Shown: positions 17,117 to 26,963, counted from the stretch's first letter. The stretch: DNA of 64,000 bases from DATFWC01 sp045801465 (GCA_045801465.1 JBJMSU010000172.1:8433-72432); one strand, 5' to 3'. The notes: generated by a model from the letters alone, not told the origin. A program made the numbers and translations.

Positions 17117-18850
17117 TTACTGGTCCAGCTTGAAATAGCGGGCGGCGGCGCTGACGACTTGCCGGCTCTTGTCGGCTTCGGCGAGCACGGCGGTGAAGAA
17201 TGGTCCGGCCGGCCCGGGCGGGCGCAGCGAGTCGAACGGCCTCGGCGTGGCGACGGCGATCAGGAGCTGAGGTTGCGAGCCGGACAGCGATTCACGCCGC
17301 ATTCCGATGTTGAAGGTCTTGGCGTCGAGCCCGGACTTGAGCAGGTGCGAGACGTTCTGCACCATGCCGCCATCCGACACGAGCAGCAATTCGACGTTCC
17401 TGTTGCCGACCCCTTCGATCGTGCCGCTCAACGTTTCGCCGTTGCGCATGCGAATGCTGTCGATTTGCAGACGCGGGGCGCGGGCGCGCTCGCCGCGCAG
17501 CCGGTTGAGAAATGTGATGGCCGGACATTGCGCCGGCGTGACCTGGCGCACGCCGATCGAAGGCTCGAAGCCCTGACCGCGCCGGAACGCCGCGTCGAGC
17601 TGCTCGAACGGACGCGTCGAGGCGCCGAAACCTTCCAAGGTCGCTGCCGTCTCGCCGATCGCCACCGGCGTCACGAAAAAGCATTCGCCGCCGTCGTATT
17701 GTTCGACGAATTGTCGGATCCGGTCGGTGCGGTTGACGTCTGTTTTCGTCGTGCCGCCGCCGGGGTCGAAGCCTGGCGGTTTCGTCGCACCGCCGCCGGA
17801 ATCGAAACCCGGGTCCGGCGGCGAAGGGGGAAGATCGGGCTTGCCCGCATACGTGTAGTAGCCGATCGCCGCGCTGCCGGCGACGCCGAGCAGCAGGACG
17901 GCGGCGGCGGCGTAGCGCCAGTGCGGCCAGCGGCGCGGCAGCGTCTCCGGCTCGGTACTGGCGGGTTTGGGCGATCCGCCGAAGCTGAACCGGCGTTCGG
18001 ACGATCCGAGCGGCCATGTCGCCACCGCCGTCATCGAGTCCGGCCGGTCCTTGGGATTCGGCCGCAGCATCCGTTCCAGCAGCGGTCGGAAGCGCATGTC
18101 GATCGCGCCGAGATCGGGGACTTTTCGGCGCTTGTCGACGATCTCGACCTGACTGCCGCCCATGTCGAGCGGGCGGCCGGTGAGGGCCTCGTACAGCACC
18201 AGACCGAGACTGTAGATGTCCGACTTGGCCGTGACGTCGCCGCCGAACAGCCCGAGCTGCTCCGGAGACACATAGTTGTACTTGCCGGCAAACCCGCTGC
18301 CGATCACGGTCGCCTGGCCGAGGTGGGTCGATCGCGCGATCCCGAAATCGATGATTTTGGCGCGCCGTACGTCGCCTTGGGGAATGATGACGTTGTCGGG
18401 CGAGACATCGCGATGGATGATTCCCCGGTCGTGCGCCGCCTGCAGGCCGGAGGCCAGCCGTTGCATCAGCGAACGGGTCGCCTCGAACGAGAGCGGTCCG
18501 TCGTCGCGCAGAATATCGTGCAGCGAGCGGCCGTCGACGAATTCCATGGCCAAGTACGGCCGCTGGAGAACCGGTTCGACGGTGAACACGTAGTAACGGA
18601 CGATGGCGTCGTGCTGGAGATAGTGCAGGGCGGAGGCTTCCTTGCGAAACAAGGCGAGCGCCGCTTCGTTTTCGACCAGTTCTCCCAGCATCATCTTGAT
18701 GGCCACCGGATCTCCGGTCTGGATGGCGTGGCCTTTGTAGACCTCGCCCATGCCGCCGGCGCCGATCTGGCACTCGACCTCATAGATGCCGTTGAGCCGC
18801 GTGCCGGCGGAAACCCGGGACGAGCGTGACTGCGTCTCGTTCCAGCTCAT
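17117..18850 (-). CDS. ppkA: T6SS-associated Ser/Thr protein kinase PpkA
   Basis: The N-terminal Hanks-type kinase domain has GAGGMGEVYKG at residues 30-40, Lys52 in VAIK, HRD at 146-148 and DFG at 168-170. A transmembrane helix (about 313-333) and a 200-residue periplasmic domain follow. Between them is a Pro/Gly-rich segment with a tandem PGFD-GGG-TK repeat. In T6SS, PpkA phosphorylates the FHA protein to trigger assembly, opposed by PppA. Its ATG overlaps the pppA stop (ATGA), and it is the last gene of the tssK-ppkA operon. Confidence 0.9.
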   Translation of the reverse strand: MSWNETQSRSSRVSAGTRLNGIYEVECQIGAGGMGEVYKGHAIQTGDPVAIKMMLGELVENEAALALFRKEASALHYLQHDAIVRYYVFTVEPVLQRPYLAMEFVDGRSLHDILRDDGPLSFEATRSLMQRLASGLQAAHDRGIIHRDVSPDNVIIPQGDVRRAKIIDFGIARSTHLGQATVIGSGFAGKYNYVSPEQLGLFGGDVTAKSDIYSLGLVLYEALTGRPLDMGGSQVEIVDKRRKVPDLGAIDMRFRPLLERMLRPNPKDRPDSMTAVATWPLGSSERRFSFGGSPKPASTEPETLPRRWPHWRYAAAAVLLLGVAGSAAIGYYTYAGKPDLPPSPPDPGFDSGGGATKPPGFDPGGGTTKTDVNRTDRIRQFVEQYDGGECFFVTPVAIGETAATLEGFGASTRPFEQLDAAFRRGQGFEPSIGVRQVTPAQCPAITFLNRLRGERARAPRLQIDSIRMRNGETLSGTIEGVGNRNVELLLVSDGGMVQNVSHLLKSGLDAKTFNIGMRRESLSGSQPQLLIAVATPRPFDSLRPPGPAGPFFTAVLAEADKSRQVVSAAARYFKLDQ

Positions 18851-19647
18851 GCCGACTCTCCGAGACCGGGCTCGCCAGAACCGGACGGAGCGACACGCTG
18901 CGCCAAATCGGGCTGAAATCGCACCACCACTAAGGTCACGTTGTCGGTCGCCCCGCGATCGAGCGTGAGCGCCACCAAGCGGTCGCAGGCCTCCTGGCTC
19001 AGCCCGTTGTCGACGTGACTGAGAATTTCGTCGTCGCTCACGTGCCGCGTCAATCCGTCGCTGCAGATCACGAATGCGTCGCCGGACAGCATGGGCCCGC
19101 TCGTGATCTCCAGTTCGACGTCATCGGCCGCGCCGATCGCGCGGGTGAGCGCGTTGCCTGCACGCCACGTTTTGGCTTCTTCGCGCGTGATGACGCCCTT
19201 GACGAGCAACTCCTCGACTTCGGTGTGGTCTTGCGACAGCTGAACGATCTTCTTCTCCCGCACCACATAGACCCGGCTGTCGCCCGCCCATACGCACGCA
19301 TAGTAATCCTCGAAGGTGAGCAGCAGCGCCACTGTCGCGCCGACGATGACGCCGCCGCGCTCGCGGCCGATCTCCTTCAGTCGCATGTTGGCGGCGGCAA
19401 TGCGTTCCTCGCATTGCTCGAGGAGATCGGCAGCGGAGCTCGGGCGCTCGATCGATTGCAGCGCTTCGATCACGATCGAGCTCGCGAGATCTCCGGCTTC
19501 GTGCCCCCCCATGCCGTCGGCGACGGCCCAGATGCCGGCTTCCGGCCGCACGAGGTAGCAGTCCTCGTTCCGCAGCCGTACCTTGCCGACATGGGTCGCC
19601 GCTCCAGTATCGAACATGGTTCCATGCTCCCCATCAAAGCTCGGCAT
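18847..19647 (-). CDS. pppA: T6SS-associated PP2C-family protein phosphatase PppA
   Basis: This is a metal-dependent PP2C phosphatase expected to reverse PpkA phosphorylation. The expected motifs are VRLRNEDCYLV, VADGMGGHEAGD, VWAGDSRVYVV, CSDGLTRHVSDDEIL and GATDNVTLVVV; all metal-binding aspartates appear present. Start choice is open: the ATG at 19647 (GGAG at 7 bases) overlaps tagF by 14 bases, and the ATG at 19617 also has a GGGGAG site. It is coupled to ppkA through ATGA. Confidence 0.9.
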   Translation of the reverse strand: MPSFDGEHGTMFDTGAATHVGKVRLRNEDCYLVRPEAGIWAVADGMGGHEAGDLASSIVIEALQSIERPSSAADLLEQCEERIAAANMRLKEIGRERGGVIVGATVALLLTFEDYYACVWAGDSRVYVVREKKIVQLSQDHTEVEELLVKGVITREEAKTWRAGNALTRAIGAADDVELEITSGPMLSGDAFVICSDGLTRHVSDDEILSHVDNGLSQEACDRLVALTLDRGATDNVTLVVVRFQPDLAQRVAPSGSGEPGLGESA

Positions 19648-20344
19648 GGCCTTTCTCCGCGATCGCAGGATCGAGGCGACCGCTGAGCATATTGGCGAAC
19701 ACAAACGGGTCGGGCATTCCCTTGCAGGTCAGCGCCAGCGGCTGAAAGTCATCGCCGCCGAGCGTCCACCAGGCGCTCGCAGCCGCATAGGTGCTCTCGT
19801 GATTGGCGGCGCGCAAGCTCGCGAAGACGGCGGGGAAAGCGCTGCCCTCCACGGTCGCCGCCACCGCGCCGGGCGCCAGGCTCGTCAAGTTTTCCGGCAC
19901 CGAGCCGCTGGGCTCCTGCATGGGAGCCGCAAGCGCGTCCAGCGCGCTCGTGACGGTTTCGAACGCAACGTCCTTCTCGAGGGTGCGCAGGAGAAATTCC
20001 TCGGCGGCAACGAACCAGTCGTCTTGTGCATCGAGATCGGGCGGCGGAATGGCCGCGCCGCGGTCAGCATAGCCGAAGATGGTCAGCGGGTAGTAACGCC
20101 CGAGCCCATCCAACGAAGCCATCAACGCGCCGAGCACGGTGCGGCCGCAGATGTCGTCACCGAGCCAGAAGCGCCAGATCGGGGCGGTGAGAAATGCCTG
20201 CTGCCAGCGCTCCGCGAGCCGCTGCCGGCTGGCCGAAATGCTGCTCTGCATCCAGGGCTCCCACGCGTCCAGAAAGTCGCGCGGCGCAAACAGCGCGATG
20301 AAGTCGCGCTTCGCCGGCAGCTTTCCGAACAATCCGCATCTCAT
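19634..20344 (-). CDS. tagF: T6SS-associated protein TagF
   Basis: The 236-residue protein begins MRCGLFGKLPAKRDFI and contains DAWEPWMQSSISASRQ and a WLGDDICGRTVLGALMASLDGLGRYYPL segment (written in parts: GALMASLDGLGRYYPL), matching the TagF/SciT family. TagF represses or modulates T6SS assembly after translation, often with PppA, its neighbour here. It starts 5 bases downstream of the tssM stop. Confidence 0.9.
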   Translation of the reverse strand: MRCGLFGKLPAKRDFIALFAPRDFLDAWEPWMQSSISASRQRLAERWQQAFLTAPIWRFWLGDDICGRTVLGALMASLDGLGRYYPLTIFGYADRGAAIPPPDLDAQDDWFVAAEEFLLRTLEKDVAFETVTSALDALAAPMQEPSGSVPENLTSLAPGAVAATVEGSAFPAVFASLRAANHESTYAAASAWWTLGGDDFQPLALTCKGMPDPFVFANMLSGRLDPAIAEKGHAEL

Positions 20345-20349
20345 TCCGC

Positions 20350-23300
20350 TCAGATCCCCGTCGGGCAGCGGAATTCGCGCAGCGCCGAGAGATTCAAGGG
20401 GTTTCGCGACGACGCGCTGGTGATCTGATATTGCAGCTCGCGTCCGCCGACGATGAAGGTCGCGCTCGCGGTCTCGCCGCGAAGCTGGAGCGAGCCTGCT
20501 TCGAGCATGCGGAACAACGACCAAGGTCCGCTGCGCTCGAGCACCGAGGGCGGCACGTTGGTATCGGTCTGCACGACGATGGCCGTTCGTGGGGAAGGCC
20601 CCGGCCATTGCACCGCGACGGGAGACCCCGACTGCGGCGGGGGTGGGGGCGGGGGCGGCGCCGCGGGAGCGCCAAATGCGGGCGGCGGAGCGGGTGGCGT
20701 CGTCACCGGGCTGGACACGGTCGTCCCTCCGACCTCGAACTTGGCAGTCGCATTCGGGCCCGCAATCGCGCTCGGCTTCACGGCGAGCGAGACCATCGGC
20801 AGGTTGCCGCCGCTCTGGAAATACGCGTCGCGGATTTCTGCCGCGCGCTGGAAATCGCGGATCGCCCCCGGCGTGAACGTACGTGCCACCGCGCTGTCGT
20901 TGCGCCACGTCCATTGCGGCTTCGACGTATCGGCGTAGGACGCCAGATGCTGTTTGAAGAAGCCGTCCAGAATGCCGTTCGGGCTGAACAGCCGCGCAAA
21001 GTCGGCGAGCGGCACCTCGCGCTCGCTGCCGCGCATGAACGGATAGCGGTTGGTGATCGTCTGCTGGCACGCCGGGATGACCTGATCGCGCAACGCCACC
21101 AGTATCTGTCCCGCCGTGGACTCGGCGACGTTGCCCTCGAATTCCCCCACCGCTTGGCGCATCATGTCGGAAAAAGGCGGCGGCAGGCGCGCCGCGTTGG
21201 TGCGCAGCGAGGCGACCTGGTTCTGCAAGGTCGTATTGGCTTGCGCCCTCTGCGCCGGATTGGTGGCCGACAGCACCAGGTTGTAGGAGATTTCCCTCAG
21301 GTTGGAGATCACCTCGTCGAGCGGCCGGCGTCCGGTCTCGCCTTCGACCGCCTGGTGATAGGTCTTGAACGCCGTCTCGATGGTGGCGCCCGGGGCGCGG
21401 TCTTGCGATTTGAGCAACGTGGGCAGCGGCCGCGCCTGAGCGGGATCGCTCTTTGCCTGCGTCCCGCCCGGGGCATTCGGGCGTTCGCGGGTCAGCGCCG
21501 TTTCATCCCTGATCGACTCCATGATCTGCTTGAGCGGGGACGTCGGAGACGAGATGGCCACGAGCGCCAAGTATTTCGGCTTGTCGGCGGTCATCTTTTT
21601 CATCCGCAGCTTGCCGAGCGCGTCGCGCCAGACCTGCACGAACTCCCGCGAGTAGAGATCGAGGAGATCGTCGGCGAGGCTGTCATACTGGGTCGCTACC
21701 GCGGCTTGCTGGCCGAGGTCCCCGAGCACCCAGCGTTCGCCGCGCATCTGCTCGGCAAGATCGCCCAATCGCGCGATGAACGATTGATGAAATCCAGTGT
21801 AGGTGAAGAATTCCGGTACCCGGATCGTGTCGAGCGGCTGTCCTCCCGCTGCCTCGAACACCGCTTCGACGTCGGGACCGCCTTTGCGCGCCGCCGTCCA
21901 TTCGCCGCCGCTCGCACCGCGCGACTGCGATTTCAGGAGCTCGTAGGCGCGTTGCGCGACGCTCAAGCGCGCCAGCGTCTTCTGGCTCTCCGACAACAGC
22001 CGGCCGTCGAGCTCGATGAGGAGCGGCTGACCTTCTTCCAGGTCGAGCATCGCGGTGAAATGTTCCTCGAGCGCCTTGCGCCCGGCCACGTTGCCGGCGC
22101 CGGGATAGAGATTGTCCGCCCAATCCCGCTGCATCCATGACAGCACGAGCTTGCGGTCGACCGGATGCAGGCCGCCCAGCATCATGTACACCTTCAGGGC
22201 TTCATAGATGAACCCGGGATTGCGCAGATTGGCATCGAGCTGCTCCTCCAGCCGAAAGACCAGGCGCGGGCGGAACAGCTTCTCCAGCCCGACGTGGTAG
22301 GCGGTCTCGGCGGCCGATTGCAGCCGCTCGCGTTGGCTCAAGCCGAAGGTCGCGGCAACCGGCGTAGCCGTGTCGCGCTGCGCGTGTCCGGCCGGCATGT
22401 AGCGCAGCTTGTGCAGCAGCGGGATGATCTTGTGCAGGTCGCGGTCGGCGATCAGGGTCTCCTGCGCGTACGGACCGGCCATCGCGACATATTCCTTGTC
22501 GGACACCTCGGTCTGATCGATCAGGCCTCGATTGCGGTTGTAGCTGACGAGCCAGGCCGTGGTCAGGCCGATGGCCAGCGTGCCGATCACCGCGTACGCG
22601 GCCGCCTTGATGATGAAGGCCCGTCGCACCGCGGCGCGGTCGGTGGAGACCCAGGCGGCTTCCCCGATGATCACCTTGCGGATCAGGTCATGCAGGAAGA
22701 AGCTCTTGCCGAGACCCGAATAGGAGGCGGCCGCGACCTGCTCTGCGCCGAACGTCTTGACCAGCGATCCAATGAGCTGGTCGATCGGCGAGCCCTGCTG
22801 GGTGCCCGACGTGAAATAGAAGCCGCGCAACGTGGCATTCGCGTGATAGCGGCTCGGCTCGAAGATCTGGTTGAGGAAGTCGTGGATCGGCTGCTTGAGC
22901 CGGGCCATCTGGGTGGGAAAGCCGAACAGGAGCACGCGGGTATCGGGGGCGGGCTCGTCCTGTAGGCGGTCGAGTGTCTCCTCGCTGAGCCGCTCGAGCA
23001 GGAGGTCGAACTCGACCGGAACTTCGTTGATCATGTTGCGGGTCTTGTCGGCGGTCTGGAACGTGGCGCCCCAGACCTGTCTCCGACCGGCGTCGTTCAG
23101 GAAGCCGAAGAACTCGACGAAACCGGCAACGAGATCGCCCTTGGTGAACAGGGCATAGACGGGAAAGTCGACCTTCAGCCGGTCATGCAGTTCGAGCAGC
23201 CTCGCGCGCACCGCATTGGCATGCGCGGCAAGGTCGGCGGAGCTCAAGGTCAGGATGTCTTCCAGGCTGATCACCACGAGCACGCCGTTGATCGGCTGCC

Positions 23301-23910
23301 GCGGCCGGTTCTTCTTCAACAGGTCGAGGAAGGAAAGCCAGCTCTGCTTGTCGGCTTTCGCGTCGGAGTCCTGCGTGGTGTAGCGACCGGCCGTATCGAT
23401 GAGCACGGCGTCTTCGGTGAACCACCAGTCGCAATAGCGCGTTCCGCCGACGCCGGCGATCGCCGCCGGCGTCGCGCCGCGCGAGAGCGGGAATTTCAGG
23501 CCGGAATTGATCAGCGCCGTGGTCTTGCCCGAACCCGGCGGGCCGATAAGAACATACCAGGGCAGATCGTACAGATAGTGCTTCTTGCCGCCGCTCGCCG
23601 ACTTCAGGGTGGCGAGCGCATCCTTCATCTTGTCCTTGAGGACGACGGAATCATCCGCATCCTTGGCGTCTTCGCCGCTGACCGCTTTGGCGAGAAGCTG
23701 ACCGCTCTTGATGCGCTGGAAGAGCTTGAAGCCGCCGAGCGAGGCGACTCCGGCCACGAGCAGGAGAATGACGATCTGGCGAACGACGTAATTTTCGAGC
23801 GGGCGATAGTCGCCGAACGCAACGTACGGTCCGGCGAACCAGACGAGCGCCGCGAGCGAACTGAGCCCGATCCCGTACAGGATGGTCCGAATGATATCCT
23901 TCGCCAGCAT
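20350..23910 (-). CDS. tssM: T6SS inner-membrane complex protein TssM (IcmF)
   Basis: This is the large membrane-complex subunit linking TssL to the outer envelope. The 1186-residue protein has two N-terminal helices (about 8-27 and 43-60), a cytoplasmic domain with Walker A GPPGSGKT at 123-130, a third hydrophobic segment (KAAAYAVIGTLAIGLTTAWL) near residue 440, and a long periplasmic region ending in a Pro-rich stretch and a C-terminal beta domain. The nucleotide-binding motif is intact, unlike in some IcmF proteins. It lies 50 bases downstream of tssL. Confidence 0.95.
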   Translation of the reverse strand: MLAKDIIRTILYGIGLSSLAALVWFAGPYVAFGDYRPLENYVVRQIVILLLVAGVASLGGFKLFQRIKSGQLLAKAVSGEDAKDADDSVVLKDKMKDALATLKSASGGKKHYLYDLPWYVLIGPPGSGKTTALINSGLKFPLSRGATPAAIAGVGGTRYCDWWFTEDAVLIDTAGRYTTQDSDAKADKQSWLSFLDLLKKNRPRQPINGVLVVISLEDILTLSSADLAAHANAVRARLLELHDRLKVDFPVYALFTKGDLVAGFVEFFGFLNDAGRRQVWGATFQTADKTRNMINEVPVEFDLLLERLSEETLDRLQDEPAPDTRVLLFGFPTQMARLKQPIHDFLNQIFEPSRYHANATLRGFYFTSGTQQGSPIDQLIGSLVKTFGAEQVAAASYSGLGKSFFLHDLIRKVIIGEAAWVSTDRAAVRRAFIIKAAAYAVIGTLAIGLTTAWLVSYNRNRGLIDQTEVSDKEYVAMAGPYAQETLIADRDLHKIIPLLHKLRYMPAGHAQRDTATPVAATFGLSQRERLQSAAETAYHVGLEKLFRPRLVFRLEEQLDANLRNPGFIYEALKVYMMLGGLHPVDRKLVLSWMQRDWADNLYPGAGNVAGRKALEEHFTAMLDLEEGQPLLIELDGRLLSESQKTLARLSVAQRAYELLKSQSRGASGGEWTAARKGGPDVEAVFEAAGGQPLDTIRVPEFFTYTGFHQSFIARLGDLAEQMRGERWVLGDLGQQAAVATQYDSLADDLLDLYSREFVQVWRDALGKLRMKKMTADKPKYLALVAISSPTSPLKQIMESIRDETALTRERPNAPGGTQAKSDPAQARPLPTLLKSQDRAPGATIETAFKTYHQAVEGETGRRPLDEVISNLREISYNLVLSATNPAQRAQANTTLQNQVASLRTNAARLPPPFSDMMRQAVGEFEGNVAESTAGQILVALRDQVIPACQQTITNRYPFMRGSEREVPLADFARLFSPNGILDGFFKQHLASYADTSKPQWTWRNDSAVARTFTPGAIRDFQRAAEIRDAYFQSGGNLPMVSLAVKPSAIAGPNATAKFEVGGTTVSSPVTTPPAPPPAFGAPAAPPPPPPPPQSGSPVAVQWPGPSPRTAIVVQTDTNVPPSVLERSGPWSLFRMLEAGSLQLRGETASATFIVGGRELQYQITSASSRNPLNLSALREFRCPTGI

Positions 23911-23960
23911 CTCGTTTCCGTACCTTCTGCCCTATGTCACCTGCGTCGCAACCGTCCGCA

Positions 23961-25466
23961 TCACTGGCCGCGCGCGACCATCACCTCGACGCGGCGGTTC
24001 TTGGCGCGGCCCTCCGGCGTCGCGTTGCTGGCGATCGGCACGTCGGGGCCCTTGCCGTCGACCTCGATCCGACCGGGATCGGACACGCCGCTCTTGAGCA
24101 AGGCGGCGACCGCCTTGGCCCGCTCCATCGAGAGATGCCAGTTGGACGGGAAGCGCACGTTCTTGATCGGCGTGTTGTCGGTATGCCCGACCACTCTGAT
24201 CTTGCCGGTCTGGTCGTTCAAATAGGCGACGATCTTCGCGGCGATGGGCTTGAACGCCTCCTTGACGATCGCCTGCCCGGGCTCGAACGTGATGCTGTCG
24301 CACAGCCGCAGCACGATCATGTTCGCCGTGGGAACGACGTCGACGCAGGCGTCGATGCGCGGCGGCTGCGGCGGCGGAGGCGGCGGGGGCGGCGGAGGCG
24401 CGATGACTTTGCGCTTGATCTCGACGTTGCCCGGCGCATGCAGCGTCATCGTCATCTCGGCCGCGGTCTCGGCGTTGCCGCTCAACAGGATGCGCAGGAT
24501 CACGAACAACGCGAACAGCAGCGCTGCGGCAACCGAAGCAATGACCCATACGGGGACGCGCAGGCGGTTGGCGATCGCCGCCAGTGCCTGGCCTTGCCAG
24601 CGCGGAGAGAGGTCGCGGTCGACCTTCGGACGCACGCGTCGCAGCGTTTCGTACACGTTGCGCTGAACCTGCCCGAGCGTCGCGATGCCCCCGGGCGCCG
24701 CGCGGTACATGCCCTGGAAACCGAGCGCCAGGCAGGCATGCTGCAGCTCGAGCAACGGATAATTGACGAGCGGATCGAGCTTCGTGTGCTCGAGGATCTC
24801 GAAGAACCGCACGCCGCCAATGCGCTCGCCGAAGAACCGGCTGAGCATGCTGTATTGTGTCCACACGTGGCGATCGTCGGTGGGGATGTGCTGGACGATG
24901 TCGTCGGCGGTAGCGCACAGCACGTACTTGGCGCTGTTGGCCTGCTGCTCCGAGATGCCGGCCGAGCGGATGTCCTTCTCGAAGAACTCGATCGCCTCGG
25001 CGACCTGGCCCATCAGGCTGGCGAACGAGGCCCGCAGGAGCGCGACCCTGAGGCGGCCGAGAAGCTGCAGCAGCGGGCCGGCCGCCCGCATGATCGGGTT
25101 GGCGTTGGGCGCGACCAACTCGTCGACGCGCAGCATCTGGGCGACGCGCTGCTGTGGCGCCGCCACGGGCTGCTGCGGCGTCGATATCCAGTCCTCGGTC
25201 GCATGCGTGGCCGGCGGCGGCGCATAGGCGGATGAGGGAACCGGTGCCGCTGCCGGCGGGGGTGTGGGATAGTTCGAAGGCGGCAGTGCGCCCGGTTGAT
25301 ATCCGCCTGGTGTCGCCGGGAACGGCTGGGGCGGCGTCGGGGCCGCGGGGTAGGGCGTGACGGGAGGCGACGCCGGGGTCGCCGGCAGTCTGCCGCCGGG
25401 ATTGGGCCGGATGATCGTTCTGTCGCCGCGGCCGAAAGGATTGCCCGGCCGATTGTTGTCAGTCAT
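23961..25466 (-). CDS. tssL: T6SS TssL (DotU/IcmH) with C-terminal OmpA peptidoglycan-binding domain
   Basis: The 501-residue 'evolved' TssL has a Pro-rich cytoplasmic N-terminus (1-105), a DotU domain (about 110-300), a single membrane helix (about 304-327), a run of ten prolines (357-366) and an OmpA-like domain (about 385-501) with VVGHTDNTPIKNVRFPSNWH and the KNRRVEV ending. The OmpA domain anchors the membrane complex to peptidoglycan. Its ATG overlaps the tssK stop (ATGA). Confidence 0.95.
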   Translation of the reverse strand: MTDNNRPGNPFGRGDRTIIRPNPGGRLPATPASPPVTPYPAAPTPPQPFPATPGGYQPGALPPSNYPTPPPAAAPVPSSAYAPPPATHATEDWISTPQQPVAAPQQRVAQMLRVDELVAPNANPIMRAAGPLLQLLGRLRVALLRASFASLMGQVAEAIEFFEKDIRSAGISEQQANSAKYVLCATADDIVQHIPTDDRHVWTQYSMLSRFFGERIGGVRFFEILEHTKLDPLVNYPLLELQHACLALGFQGMYRAAPGGIATLGQVQRNVYETLRRVRPKVDRDLSPRWQGQALAAIANRLRVPVWVIASVAAALLFALFVILRILLSGNAETAAEMTMTLHAPGNVEIKRKVIAPPPPPPPPPPQPPRIDACVDVVPTANMIVLRLCDSITFEPGQAIVKEAFKPIAAKIVAYLNDQTGKIRVVGHTDNTPIKNVRFPSNWHLSMERAKAVAALLKSGVSDPGRIEVDGKGPDVPIASNATPEGRAKNRRVEVMVARGQ

Positions 25467-26800
25467 CGTCGGTCTTCCAGGACGGCCCACAGTTCGAGCT
25501 CGAGATCCGGCCAATCGCCGGAGAAGTGCATCCCGATCGAGCCTGCGGTGCTGAATTCAGCCCACAGCGGCGACTTGCGATCGAGGTAGAAATAGACGTG
25601 ATCGGTGATGGCGCGGATGTGCGGTGGCGGGGTGGGGAGATGCACCAGCGGCACCCCGGGCAGATGCGCGTGCACGATCTCGTTCATCTTGGTGTTCGGT
25701 CCGACCTTGAAGAGGTGCGGGAACTGGTTCTGGATTTCGATCAACGGCCGCCGCGCCGCCACTTCGAGCACGAGCGTCGCGTTGCGGAACAGCGCACGGT
25801 CGCGGATCGGAGACACGAACGCGTTTTGCGCCCGCTCGATGATCTGCAGCCGGATCGCGCGCCGGCCAAGCTGCGCACTGAGGAAATCCTGGATGTCGCG
25901 GATGAGCGGCGTGAACACGTTTTCGAGGTCGTCGTGGTCGTAGGCCGGATATTCGCGGGCGCGCCGTTCGGGGGTGGCGAAGGTGGCGAGCTCGCCGGCG
26001 AGCCGTAAAAGCTCGTCATAGAGCCGCTCGGGGTGGATGTAGACCGAGCGCTGAAAATGCTTGAGCGCGGGAATCTGCCGGTTGAGGAGCTGCAGCACGA
26101 AATAGTCGACGCTCTGGAGCCCGCCGCCGGACGAAGGATCGACCGCATAGCGCGACAATTCCTCGAGCTTGTTGTCGATCCAGCCGACGATGCGATTGAT
26201 CCAGCCGTCGATCACCGGATGGGTCGCGCATGTCAGCATGGGCGGGATGTATTTCTCGTCGAACAGGATGTTGCGATCGCGGATCTCGAGCACCCGCGCG
26301 ATCCCGAGGTTGATGTACCCGGGCTTCGGCGTCTTGCGCAGCTCGAAGTTCAGCCGCGGATGCGCAATATCGATCTCCTCCTCGATGCGCAGCGTCGACG
26401 TCGAATCGATGAAGGTCTCGGCCGACCTGAAGTACCGGCTCGCGCTCTCTGCCGCTTCGTCATCGACCTCGCGCGTGTTCGGGGCTGCCACCGGCATGCA
26501 CAGCCAGGTGATCTGCCCGCTCGCGCTGTCGGGAACGTCGATCGGCGGGGGAATCGGGCTGTTGTCGGGAATCGCGAACGGCGTGCCGTCCGGCATGACG
26601 CCCACGGCCCGGCGCACGGCGAACTTGCTCTGCTGGCTGAGATCGCGGTCGATTTCCAGCGCCGAGAAGCCCCACGGGTACGGCGAAATCTGACGGGTCA
26701 GGGCTCCGACCAGATGCTCGACGTAACGGTCTTGCTGTTGCAGGTGGTGCGGCCTGAGAAACAGCCCTTCCGACCAGAAAACCTTGCTGTACCACGACAT
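25463..26800 (-). CDS. tssK: T6SS baseplate protein TssK
   Basis: TssK links the baseplate to the TssL/TssM membrane complex. The 445-residue protein begins with the family signature VFWSEGLFLRPHHLQQQDRY and has the usual length. It is the first gene of the minus-strand run tssK-tssL-tssM-tagF-pppA-ppkA. Two CRP/FNR-like palindromes lie about 125-165 bases upstream in the gap to tagH. Confidence 0.95.
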   Translation of the reverse strand: MSWYSKVFWSEGLFLRPHHLQQQDRYVEHLVGALTRQISPYPWGFSALEIDRDLSQQSKFAVRRAVGVMPDGTPFAIPDNSPIPPPIDVPDSASGQITWLCMPVAAPNTREVDDEAAESASRYFRSAETFIDSTSTLRIEEEIDIAHPRLNFELRKTPKPGYINLGIARVLEIRDRNILFDEKYIPPMLTCATHPVIDGWINRIVGWIDNKLEELSRYAVDPSSGGGLQSVDYFVLQLLNRQIPALKHFQRSVYIHPERLYDELLRLAGELATFATPERRAREYPAYDHDDLENVFTPLIRDIQDFLSAQLGRRAIRLQIIERAQNAFVSPIRDRALFRNATLVLEVAARRPLIEIQNQFPHLFKVGPNTKMNEIVHAHLPGVPLVHLPTPPPHIRAITDHVYFYLDRKSPLWAEFSTAGSIGMHFSGDWPDLELELWAVLEDRR

Positions 26801-26925
26801 CGCTGTCTCACAACCCGCTCTTCCTGACGGCCCCAGTTCCGCTCAAGCTGTCCCGCGGTCGCGGCTTCGCCCCGCGAGCTCGCGCCGCTCGGACCGGATC
26901 ATTTCCGACTTCATTCTTCTCGTAC

Positions 26926-26941
26926 TGTGACCTGCGTCACA
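26926..26941. promoter_or_regulatory. CRP/FNR-like palindrome 1 upstream of tssK
   Basis: TGTGACCTGCGTCACA fits the CRP consensus TGTGA-N6-TCACA exactly. It is centred 22 bases, about two helical turns, from a second copy at 26948-26963, so both would lie on the same DNA face. The pair sits between the tagH stop and the tssK start. That a CRP-family factor controls the tssK operon is inferred. Confidence 0.6.
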
Positions 26942-26947
26942 TCACAT

Positions 26948-26963
26948 CGTGACCTGCATCACA
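26948..26963. promoter_or_regulatory. CRP/FNR-like palindrome 2 upstream of tssK
   Basis: CGTGACCTGCATCACA differs from the consensus at the first base only, and shares the spacer CCTGC with palindrome 1. Tandem sites with a 22-base centre spacing usually mark real cooperative binding rather than chance. Confidence 0.6.

Noticed and set aside
24346..24420. Simple-sequence run of GGCGGC/GGCGGGGG
   Set aside because: It encodes the poly-proline linker of TssL and is coding, not a repeat element.
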